From positions 1-5,148 of the forward strand of contig JAEYNZ010000050.1 in the NCBI GenBank assembly GCA_023412195.1: a stretch of 5,148 bases of DNA, read 5' to 3'. The notes beneath the pieces were generated by a model. It was not told the DNA's origin, did no database searches, and saw nothing but the letters and a program-made list of their open reading frames with translations. Each line of letters starts with the position of its first letter. The stretch's first letter is position 1. A program made the translations under genes and the position numbers. Positions 1 through 5,104 of this stretch are shown here, one piece after another. Origin of the DNA: Bacteroidota bacterium. GTDB lineage: Bacteria; Bacteroidota; Bacteroidia; Bacteroidales; Prolixibacteraceae.

Positions 1-70
1 TGGCCCCAAATAAGAATGGGGCACAATGCTGATATGACAGGCAATGAAGTTTATGTTATAATTGTCTCTT

Positions 71-155
71 CTTTGTGATTTCTTGGTGCCTTGGAGTCTT
101 GGTGGCAAAAGAAATTTATGCCACAAAGCCACCAAGCCCGCGAAGTTTCACAAAG
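71..155. repeat. Imperfect inverted repeat of CTTGGTG-like 8-nt units
   Basis: Two 37-nt arms (71-107 and 119-155) are reverse complements at 26 of 37 positions, separated by an 11-nt AT-rich loop (108-118). Both arms begin CTTTGTGA and end GTGGCA. Within the left arm, 82-105 reads as three tandem 8-mers: CTTGGTGC, CTTGGAGT and CTTGGTGG. The right arm, on the opposite strand, contains CTTGGTGG followed by CTTTGTGG. The element can fold into a long hairpin. Similar CTTTGTG/CTTGGTG iterations are, from memory, dispersed in intergenic DNA of environmental Bacteroidota; I could not check copy number. No terminator-type T-run follows either arm. Confidence 0.7.
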
Positions 156-219
156 TTCCCGATGCAGCTTTTTGATTCCGTCTTAATGGCCAGACTAAAT
201 GCATGTTAAGTAAACCTGT

Positions 220-311
220 CATTGGTAGGGAATTCCACGAAGCGGAATGACGCCGAAGCCAGCGGGCCGGCAGACGGGCAATCCCGTTTTATATGGCCGC
301 CACCATTGGTA
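220..311. repeat. GC-rich block bounded by 8-bp direct repeat
   Basis: CATTGGTA occurs at 220-227 and again at 304-311. The 76 bp between them are about 63% GC (48 of 76), against AT-rich flanks on both sides. The block contains small hairpins: ATTCC/GGAAT around 232-248, and ACGGG/CCCGT at 274-287 followed by TTT. The flanking repeat resembles a target-site duplication around a small insertion, but the block has no matching terminal inverted repeats. An 8-bp coincidence over this distance is not rare, so the insertion reading is tentative. Confidence 0.35.
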
Positions 312-407
312 ACGTAAGGAGAAATCTCAAATATTTAACCGGACACTTATGATTTCAAATAACCATTTGTTTCACCATCATCAACTTATAAACATACTCC
401 AACCATG

Positions 408-517
408 CTCAAACCAAACTCAACCTAAACTCAATTTAAATTCAATGTAAAGTCAATTATAATTGAGTTTATATTGAGTTAATATTGAATTATAATTGAA
501 TTTGAATTGAATTTAAT
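408..517. repeat. Ten 11-bp units forming a large AT-rich palindrome
   Basis: From 408 the sequence divides without gaps into ten 11-bp units starting at 408, 419, 430, 441, 452, 463, 474, 485, 496 and 507. The first five follow roughly NTCAANNTAAA and the last five TTGANTTNANA, which is the same motif in inverted orientation. The switch lies at 459/460, inside the perfect 14-bp palindrome TCAATTATAATTGA (453-466). Pairing outward from that centre, 38 of 52 positions are Watson-Crick, plus two G-T pairs. A degenerate further unit may precede it at 397-407. The left half carries C and the right half G, so either strand could fold into one long hairpin. Function is unknown. The 11-bp step is close to one DNA helical turn, so the TCAA/TTGA cores would all face one side of the helix. 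Confidence 0.85.
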
Positions 518-576
518 CTAGCCTTGGTATAGGATTGATATAGTAAATTGGGTTTTATGTTACAATCCCCCTCATT

Positions 577-609
577 CCCCCTTTGGAATTTGTTGAAGCC
601 CAAAGGGGG
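577..609. repeat. C5/G5 hairpin repeat
   Basis: CCCCCTTTGG (577-586) and CCAAAGGGGG (600-609) are perfect 10-bp inverted arms around a 13-nt loop. Another C5 run lies just upstream at 567-571. No T-run follows on either strand, so this is not a standard rho-independent terminator. Short C-tract/G-tract palindromes of this sort are frequent in Bacteroidota intergenic DNA (recollection, not checked). Confidence 0.6.
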
Positions 610-687
610 ACGAGCTCTGAACCTGGTTTTCTGCTATAAGGAAGGAAATGGAATGGGATATTCGTTTATTTCTGTATGGCTTCAGGC

Positions 688-720
688 AAAAAAATAAGGC
701 TGCCCTTGCGGAACAGCCTT
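688..720 (-). terminator. Rho-independent terminator after tRNA-His
   Basis: Read leftward, AAGGCTG (720-714) pairs with CAGCCTT (702-696). The loop has a few extra possible C-G pairs. After one A-T pair step the strand runs into seven T (694-688). It begins 11 nt past the end of the tRNA gene, which is where its terminator is expected. On the + strand the same stem is followed by only four T, so termination there would be weaker. Confidence 0.85.
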
Positions 721-730
721 TTAGGTTGAA

Positions 731-806
731 GGGTGGAAGACCGGACTTGAACCGGCGACTTCTGGAACCACAATCCAGCGTTCTAACCAACTGAACTACA
801 TCCACC
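731..806 (-). tRNA. tRNA-His (anticodon GUG)
   Basis: The leftward strand folds into a full cloverleaf. The D-stem is GTTC/GAAC. The anticodon stem is CTGGA/TCCAG, around loop TTGTGGT with GUG at positions 34-36. The T-stem is GCCGG/CCGGT, around TTCAAGT. The acceptor stem has the extra base pair that marks histidine tRNAs: an encoded G at -1 (806) opposite C73 (732), the identity element for histidyl-tRNA synthetase. Position 6 against 67 is a U-U mismatch; the other acceptor pairs are intact. CCA is not encoded beyond the C at 731, so the tail must be added by CCA-transferase. Taking 732 as the last templated body base is equally valid. It is flanked by its own promoter and terminator, so it is probably transcribed alone. 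Confidence 0.96.
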
Positions 807-822
807 ATTTATTTAGAGGCTG

Positions 823-856
823 CAAATATAATATTTTATTTTTTTTGCCTCTCAAA
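823..856 (-). promoter_or_regulatory. Promoter for tRNA-His, Bacteroidota type
   Basis: Reading leftward, TATATTTG (830-823) matches the TAnnTTTG -7 element of the Bacteroidota housekeeping sigma factor. TTTG (856-853) lies 22 nt upstream, close to the usual -33 spacing. Transcription would start near 815-820, about ten bases before the tRNA. The intervening DNA is almost pure A/T. Confidence 0.65.
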
Positions 857-894
857 AAATAAAAAATTCTGCGGCAACAATGATGTGAAAATCC

Positions 895-902
895 TAATTT
901 TG
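895..902 (+). promoter_or_regulatory. Putative -7 element of the sugar kinase promoter
   Basis: TAATTTTG fits TAnnTTTG exactly and ends 17 nt before the kinase ATG at 920, implying a very short leader. The -33 box is poor: TTCTG at 867-871, with a 23-nt gap. This site and the tRNA promoter are divergent and share the same ~110-bp spacer. Confidence 0.4.
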
Positions 903-919
903 AAGAAAAGCTGAATATC

Positions 920-1822
920 ATGAACCAGGACAGGAAAAATGTGATCGTGTGTTTTGGAGAAGTTTTGTGGGATATGCTGCCCGAAGGCTCTCAGCCGGGA
1001 GGAGCACCTATGAATGTTGCTATTCATTTAAAGCGCCAGAAAATTGATCCTGTGCTGGTAAGCCGGGTGGGAAATGACCAGGATGGACGGCAGCTCCGGG
1101 AGTTTTTATCTTCTTCCGGAATCGGCCTGAATCATCTGCAAACAGATGAGGTACTGCCTACCAGCAGAGTAATCGTACAGCTGGATGAGGAAAGAAATGC
1201 CACTTATGAGATTTGTGAACCAGTCGCCTGGGATAACATTTGTTGGAATGAACCACTTGGAAAACTGGCAGAAGAAGCCAGCCTGATTATATTTGGAACC
1301 CTAGCCTCACGTAATGCTGCGACCCGCAGAACATTACTTCGTTTTCTTGATCATTCACACGGTCTCAGGTTTTTGGATGTGAACCTCCGTCCGCCCTATG
1401 ACAACAGGGAACTTACAGAACAGTTTCTCGGCCTGGCCGATTTCGTGAAGCTGAATGAGGAGGAATTGGAAAAAATCGCGTCCTGGAATGGTATGAAAGG
1501 ATCAATAAAGAAGATGACTCTTTGGCTTTCCGATAAATTTGTATGTCCGGATGTTTGTGTAACACGTGGTGCAAAAGGTGCATTGCTGTACCGCGACGGT
1601 GTTATTCATGAGCATCCGGGATTTCAAGTAGATGCTTTTGATACCGTGGGTTCAGGTGATGCATTTCTTGCAGGACTGGTTGCAGGTCTGCTGAAGAACA
1701 ATACTGCAGGTTCAGCACTTCAGTATGCATGTGCCACAGGTGCCTTTGTTGCATCAAAACCGGGGGCTGTACCTGAATATACACCGGCCGATATTGCTTC
1801 ACAGGCCTTCAGGAAGGCCTGA
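920..1822 (+). CDS. PfkB-family carbohydrate kinase, probable fructokinase
   Basis: This is a 300-residue cytosolic sugar kinase of the ribokinase/PfkB fold, a typical length for the family. It would transfer phosphate from ATP to a free sugar; fructose to fructose 6-phosphate is the best guess. Visible landmarks are the sugar-binding Gly-Gly stretch GGAPMNVA (27-34), DVNLRPPY (153-160), KLNEEE (177-182), VTRGAKGALL (214-223), and the signature DTVGSGDAF (241-249), which holds the anion hole and the catalytic base Asp247. The GGAPMNVA and DVNLRPPY forms resemble bacterial fructokinases more than ribokinases or 2-keto-3-deoxygluconate kinases, but substrate is inferred. The ATG at 920 has only a weak A/G-rich stretch upstream (GAAGAAAAG at 902-910). 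The gene appears monocistronic, behind its own promoter-like site. Its 3' end overlaps the convergent ketolase gene by 14 bp. No transporter or glycoside hydrolase is in view to name its sugar source. Confidence 0.93.
   Translation: MNQDRKNVIVCFGEVLWDMLPEGSQPGGAPMNVAIHLKRQKIDPVLVSRVGNDQDGRQLREFLSSSGIGLNHLQTDEVLPTSRVIVQLDEERNATYEICEPVAWDNICWNEPLGKLAEEASLIIFGTLASRNAATRRTLLRFLDHSHGLRFLDVNLRPPYDNRELTEQFLGLADFVKLNEEELEKIASWNGMKGSIKKMTLWLSDKFVCPDVCVTRGAKGALLYRDGVIHEHPGFQVDAFDTVGSGDAFLAGLVAGLLKNNTAGSALQYACATGAFVASKPGAVPEYTPADIASQAFRKA
1802..1821 (+). terminator. Hairpin spanning two convergent stop codons
   Basis: CAGGCCTT (1802-1809) and AAGGCCTG (1814-1821) form a perfect 8-bp, GC-rich stem around the tetraloop CAGG. 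On the + strand an AT-rich stretch with short T runs follows (from 1822), so it could end the kinase transcript. In the leftward direction the following bases are not T-rich, so it is a poor terminator there. Both stop codons lie inside the element: TGA 1820-1822 for the kinase, and TGA 1811-1809 for the ketolase. Confidence 0.5.
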
Positions 1823-2501
1823 ATTTATTATTATCCTTCAGCCGGTAAAGTTGCCACCAGGGAGTGACCGGCGACTGATGGTGCTCCCAGTGGTAGCCGA
1901 AGAAAAAGCAGCTGAGCAGGGCGGCCGGGTGGTTTCTTATAAAGGAGCGTGAAAAATGAGGCGCCATTTTTTCGTCAAAGGGACGGCGGTGAGGTATCCA
2001 GGTTCCAAAGAAAAACAGCTGGAATGTTGAAAGCACCGAAGGGAGTACCCAGAAAACAAGTATCCTTACCTCGTTAAACCATATAAGAAGGATATTGAAC
2101 GTGATGGCCATCAGCAGGATCTGCCACCAGACAATATAATTTTTCATAAACAGAAACCACCATAAAAAGAAGTTATTGGAGTGGGGTGAAAAATCCGGAT
2201 CTTTTTCTGTTGCCGGATGCAGGTGGTGCTGGTAATGTTTTTTGGATAACCTCCGGAAACTTAAAAATGCATATAGGGTGGTGGACAGGTAACCGAAAAA
2301 GTTGTTTATTTTTCTGTTCCTGCTAACTGATCCGTGCATGGCATCATGGGCGGTAATAAACAGGCCGGTAGAAAGCCATGTCTGCAGGAGGATATGAAAA
2401 TAAAAAATAGGGGACTGAAAATCAACTGCTGCAAAAAGTAAAATCCACAGAAGGTGACCCAACCAGAATGAAATGATAAGTATGGCAAAAAATACTCCCA
2501 T
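1809..2501 (-). CDS. crtW: CrtW-type beta-carotene ketolase
   Basis: This 230-residue integral-membrane di-iron oxygenase would add keto groups at C4 of beta-ionone rings, turning beta-carotene or zeaxanthin-type carotenoids into echinenone, canthaxanthin or astaxanthin-like products. It carries the histidine clusters of the CrtW family in order: HDAMHG (52-57, preceded by TWLSTGLFITA), HYQHH (89-93, followed by DPDF at 101-104), FGTWIPHR (165-172) and HWEHH (204-208), then PWWQL. The surroundings closely resemble the Paracoccus CrtW I remember, which favours ketolase over an ordinary fatty acid desaturase. Hydrophobic segments fall near 4-25, 32-50, 110-160 and 193-203. The ATG at 2501 is forced by an in-frame stop six codons upstream. 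That gives an N-terminus slightly shorter than the usual ~240 residues. No Shine-Dalgarno is visible, and the start lies in a palindrome. It sits 36 nt behind the response regulator with no terminator between. No other carotenoid gene is in view. Confidence 0.9.
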   Translation of the reverse strand: MGVFFAILIISFWLGHLLWILLFAAVDFQSPIFYFHILLQTWLSTGLFITAHDAMHGSVSRNRKINNFFGYLSTTLYAFLSFRRLSKKHYQHHLHPATEKDPDFSPHSNNFFLWWFLFMKNYIVWWQILLMAITFNILLIWFNEVRILVFWVLPSVLSTFQLFFFGTWIPHRRPFDEKMAPHFSRSFIRNHPAALLSCFFFGYHWEHHQSPVTPWWQLYRLKDNNKFRPS

Positions 2502-2523
2502 GACTGAAATATTATTTCATGGG
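2497..2523. promoter_or_regulatory. Nested palindrome over the crtW start codon
   Basis: CCCATGA (2497-2503) and TCATGGG (2517-2523) are perfect 7-bp inverted arms. Inside them TGAAAT (2505-2510) mirrors ATTTCA (2514-2519). In the crtW transcript the ATG would be paired in the outer stem, and a competing stem ATTTC/GAAAT can form just upstream. It could be an operator or an mRNA structure limiting translation; the sequence alone does not choose between them. Confidence 0.4.
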
Positions 2524-2537
2524 AAATTACGCTTTTT

Positions 2538-3287
2538 TTAGAAATTAAGAACTTCTTTCAGGTTTTTATATCCTGTTTTGCTGACCTTCAGCTTGGTTTT
2601 ATCGTGCAGGATAACGATGTAAGCTTCTTTTTCATATTGCTGTATTTCGCTTATTTCTTCAACCTTCACGATATAAGACCGGTGAATGCGGATAAAGTTC
2701 TTTGGATTGAGTTCTGATTCCATGCATTTCATGGTCTTTTGCTTTACATACCTTCCTTCCTTTGTGAAAATCATGACATAATCATCCATTGATTCGACGT
2801 ACCGTATCTGGTCGACGGATATGATATGTATTTTGCTGCGGTCTTTTACAACAATCCGGTCCAGGTATTCTTCCTTGGGAAACTCGCTGATTTTTTTTGC
2901 AATGTCAGATCCGGGGCCTTCAGCCATTATCCGGTCGGCCACCTTTTCAATGGCTTCATTCATGCGTTCTTTTGAATAAGGTTTCAGCAGGTAATCGGCT
3001 GCATTATATTCAAAGGCTTTGAGTGCAAACTGGTCGTAGGCTGTTGCAAAAATGATGTGCGGCCTGTGGTCGAGCAGTTCGAGGAGTTCGAACCCTGTAA
3101 TTTTAGGCATTTGGATATCGAGAAACACAAGGTCGGGTTTCAGTTCGTTGATTGTTTTTACTCCTTCAAAGCCATTTTCGCATTCGGCAACCAGTTCTAT
3201 GTTTTCATTGTCATTGAGAAAAGTTTTCAGCAGGTTGCGGGCAAGCTCTTCATCTTCAACAATGATGGTACGGATTTTTTCATTCAT
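2538..3287 (-). CDS. LytTR-family response regulator
   Basis: This is a 249-residue cytoplasmic transcription factor of the LytR/AlgR type. The N-terminal receiver domain (about 5-122) has the acidic pair Glu11/Asp12, the phospho-acceptor Asp57 in LVFLDIQMP, Thr82 in FATAYD and Lys102 in LLKPYS, so the phosphorylation site looks intact. After a linker (about 123-142) comes a LytTR DNA-binding domain (about 145-247). Its typical strings are KDRSKIHIISVDQIRYVES and FIRIHRSYIVKVEEI. Members of this class bind pairs of short direct repeats upstream of their targets. It starts 4 nt after the histidine kinase stop, so the two are almost certainly co-translated partners. Targets are unknown; the downstream crtW and the operon itself are the nearest candidates. 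The ATG at 3287 follows the stop so closely that no separate leader is possible. Confidence 0.95.
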   Translation of the reverse strand: MNEKIRTIIVEDEELARNLLKTFLNDNENIELVAECENGFEGVKTINELKPDLVFLDIQMPKITGFELLELLDHRPHIIFATAYDQFALKAFEYNAADYLLKPYSKERMNEAIEKVADRIMAEGPGSDIAKKISEFPKEEYLDRIVVKDRSKIHIISVDQIRYVESMDDYVMIFTKEGRYVKQKTMKCMESELNPKNFIRIHRSYIVKVEEISEIQQYEKEAYIVILHDKTKLKVSKTGYKNLKEVLNF

Positions 3288-3291
3288 GGGT

Positions 3292-4359
3292 TCAATTATT
3301 TTGTGGTATAACCAGAGTTACGCTGAAAATATTGTTTTTATTTTCAATTTTCATCAGCATGGGATTGTTGTATATGATTTCGAGCCGGTCGCGCACGTTG
3401 CGGAGGCCGATTCCTTCGCCCTTTTTGCTGATGGCGTTGGCATCATAACTGTTCGTAATAGTTATTTCGAGGTAATTGTTTTTACAGGTAGCCCTGGTGG
3501 TGATATCAACAGGTTCAGTAGCTTCATATACCCCGTATTTTATTGCATTTTCATACAGTGGCTGCAGGATCATGTTTGGAATCCGGGCTTTAAGGCAATT
3601 GTCGTCAACTTCAAAAACAGTATTCAGTTTATTGCCAAAACGCACCTTCTCAATCTGAAGATAAAGCATATTGTTGTTAAGTTCTTCACTGAAAAGTACC
3701 TTATCGATCTGCTCATGTTTAAGTGAATAACGCATCAGTGTTGAAAGGTTGATTACCATTTCCTGTGCTTTTGCCGGATTGGTCATTGTAAGGGAAGATA
3801 TGCTGTTCAGGCTGTTGAACAGGAAATGCGGGTTGATTTGTGATTTCAGTGCATGTAGTTCGGCTTCCTTCACGAGCGACTTCAGCTTGCCTTCACTTCT
3901 GAGCTTTTCCTTGAAACCCTGATAATAATTCACCGCATAAAAGAAGATCACGTAAGTAAGATACAATATGTAGCCACCAAAAATATTTATAACCAGGTTA
4001 TTTTCTATCCATACTTCGGGTTCGGGGTGAATGAGCTTAATGATGACTACTCCCAGGTAGAGCCAGATGAAAATGATGATGCTTGCTGCTATGAGGTGAG
4101 AAAGAAGCACTCTGCCTGCGCTGTAGCTTTCAAGTGCACTGTATTTGATGACGAACCAAATCGGAATACCAATGAAAGCAAACGTAAGGGGTAATGCAAC
4201 TGCTTCAGATATTGCAACGATAAGATCAGATCCGTATGAAAGCCATTTAATGAGAATGCCTGCAATGATGATGGTGATCCATATCGTAAAATAGTAAAAA
4301 GAAAGGCGGGGACTGGAAATAAAGGGGTGCTTCAGATCCATATGTTGTATGCCAATCAC
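3292..4359 (-). CDS. LytS-type sensor histidine kinase
   Basis: This 355-residue inner-membrane kinase would autophosphorylate a histidine and pass the phosphate to the adjoining LytTR regulator. Four hydrophobic segments (about 22-40, 53-73, 86-110 and 122-145) form a sensor with very little extracytoplasmic sequence. A charged, probably coiled linker (146-173) follows. The HisKA_7TM-like/His_kinase box is SQINPHFLFNSLN (173-185), with His178 as the phosphorylation site. The ATPase domain has the N box LQPLYENAIKYGV (Asn271) and the G box GEGIGLRNVRDRL (314-326). The lack of a periplasmic sensor loop suggests it senses the membrane or a partner protein; the LiaF-like neighbour encoded upstream is the obvious candidate. 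The start shown is a GTG. An ATG six codons in (4341, protein MDLKHPF...) is equally plausible, perhaps better. Neither has a ribosome-binding site. The gap to the upstream gene is 37 nt. Confidence 0.94.
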   Translation of the reverse strand: MIGIQHMDLKHPFISSPRLSFYYFTIWITIIIAGILIKWLSYGSDLIVAISEAVALPLTFAFIGIPIWFVIKYSALESYSAGRVLLSHLIAASIIIFIWLYLGVVIIKLIHPEPEVWIENNLVINIFGGYILYLTYVIFFYAVNYYQGFKEKLRSEGKLKSLVKEAELHALKSQINPHFLFNSLNSISSLTMTNPAKAQEMVINLSTLMRYSLKHEQIDKVLFSEELNNNMLYLQIEKVRFGNKLNTVFEVDDNCLKARIPNMILQPLYENAIKYGVYEATEPVDITTRATCKNNYLEITITNSYDANAISKKGEGIGLRNVRDRLEIIYNNPMLMKIENKNNIFSVTLVIPQNN

Positions 4360-4365
4360 AATAAG

Positions 4366-4391
4366 CAGATTAATTCAGATAATACAGATAA
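4366..4391. repeat. Three short CAGATWA direct repeats
   Basis: CAGATTA (4366-4372), CAGATAA (4376-4382) and CAGATAA (4385-4391) recur at steps of 10 and 9 bp. They fill most of the gap between the LiaF-like gene and the kinase gene. Direct repeats of about this size and spacing are what LytTR proteins recognise in other systems, but this motif does not obviously match a known LytTR consensus, and the repeat could be chance in AT-rich DNA. Confidence 0.3.
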
Positions 4392-4396
4392 CTTTT

Positions 4397-5104
4397 TCAA
4401 TATTTCACTTCTACTCCGCCAAATGCACTGAATCCTTTTAAAACCAGGGTTTTTGACGGATCGGAATAAACCCCGTGAACAGAAAGGCCTCTTTTGTCGG
4501 TAAATGCACCGAACACAGTTGATATCTCGTTTTTAATGGTCCAGTCGGGTGGGACCCTGAAGCTGCTGCCACCAAACACACATACGCAATCAATAATAGC
4601 CCCGTTTTCTGAAAGAATAGCCTGCCTTAAATCATATTCAGCACCTCCAAAAATGGAAGTAATTTTTCCTCCAAGAAAGCTTTTTGAATTGATAACGATT
4701 TCTCTTCCTCCAAATATAACGAAATCATCAAAATACTCAGTTCCCTTGTTTGCCATCTCGAATTTAGGTGGCTGTACCTGTCTGTTGCGGTGGGTCAGAA
4801 TCAGGGCGAGACCAACACCAATAATCAGCAGTGGCCAGCCAAGCTGCCTGATGCTGTATGGAATGATAACAACTTCATCGATCAGGAAAAAGCCTCCTAT
4901 GAAAATGAGGACAATACCGGCAGTACGGTTTCCGCCGATCAGTGAAAATATTCCAATGCCAATCAGGAGCATCTGCCACGAAATAAGGATATCGGTCCAA
5001 ACATCGGGTATTAAATCCAGCCTGACCAAAATCCAGAATACTCCTACAGTTATAAGGAACATGCCGAATAACAGCCTCCTGTTTGTTACAGTGTTGTTTT
5101 CCAT
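4397..5104 (-). CDS. LiaF-like four-helix membrane protein
   Basis: This 235-residue protein has a membrane N-half and a soluble C-half. Four hydrophobic helices (about 11-29, 44-58, 61-78 and 89-104) come as two copies of a unit containing W(Q/P)(M/L)LLIGIG-like text (ISWQMLLIGIG and LGWPLLIIGVG), as in LiaI/LiaF-type (DUF5668-like) membrane domains. After a basic stretch (HRNR, 105-108), the C-terminal domain (about 121-235) repeats Phe-Gly-Gly turns at 131, 152, 177 and 228, with FGA at 198. This is the beta-helical pattern of the LiaF/YvqF C-terminal domain. In Firmicutes LiaF restrains the LiaS kinase until the envelope is stressed. The kinase and regulator genes directly downstream here suggest a comparable job, although those proteins belong to another two-component family. 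The ATG at 5104 was chosen over a TTG 14 codons upstream because it follows the A-rich leader usual in this phylum. Confidence 0.85.
   Translation of the reverse strand: MENNTVTNRRLLFGMFLITVGVFWILVRLDLIPDVWTDILISWQMLLIGIGIFSLIGGNRTAGIVLIFIGGFFLIDEVVIIPYSIRQLGWPLLIIGVGLALILTHRNRQVQPPKFEMANKGTEYFDDFVIFGGREIVINSKSFLGGKITSIFGGAEYDLRQAILSENGAIIDCVCVFGGSSFRVPPDWTIKNEISTVFGAFTDKRGLSVHGVYSDPSKTLVLKGFSAFGGVEVKY

Larger units (their letters stand above)
1..687. other. Gene-free, repeat-rich interval
   Basis: I see no coding region I would defend here. The only open stretch touching the left edge is + frame 1, open from base 1 to a TGA at 76-78 (25 codons). It could be the tail of a gene outside the window, but it runs into the repeat at 71 and has no recognisable motif. 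A small hairpin GCCCC/GGGGC sits at 3-7 and 18-22. The interval carries four structurally different repeats, listed separately. Composition swings sharply, from about 63% GC at 228-303 to very AT-rich at 430-517. Positions 610-687 show nothing notable. Confidence 0.7.

Noticed and set aside
1..78. 3' end of a gene entering from the left
   Set aside because: Only 25 codons, no recognisable motif, and the stop lies inside the repeat at 71-107; possible but unsupported.
162..209. 15-codon open frame starting ATG CAG CTT
   Set aside because: Too short, with no ribosome-binding or promoter context, and no recognisable peptide.
408..517. CRISPR array
   Set aside because: Units are 11 bp with no spacers, and orientation changes midway; nothing resembles repeat-spacer structure.
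577..609. Terminator from the C5/G5 hairpin
   Set aside because: No T-run follows the stem on either strand, and the tRNA already has a good terminator at 688-720.
572..808. 78-codon open frame on the minus strand
   Set aside because: It is read through the tRNA-His gene and its terminator; the peptide is a by-product of those sequences.
3052..3726. 224-codon open frame on the plus strand
   Set aside because: It lies entirely opposite the histidine kinase and response regulator, whose conserved motifs occupy the minus strand; its own translation shows no recognisable domain.
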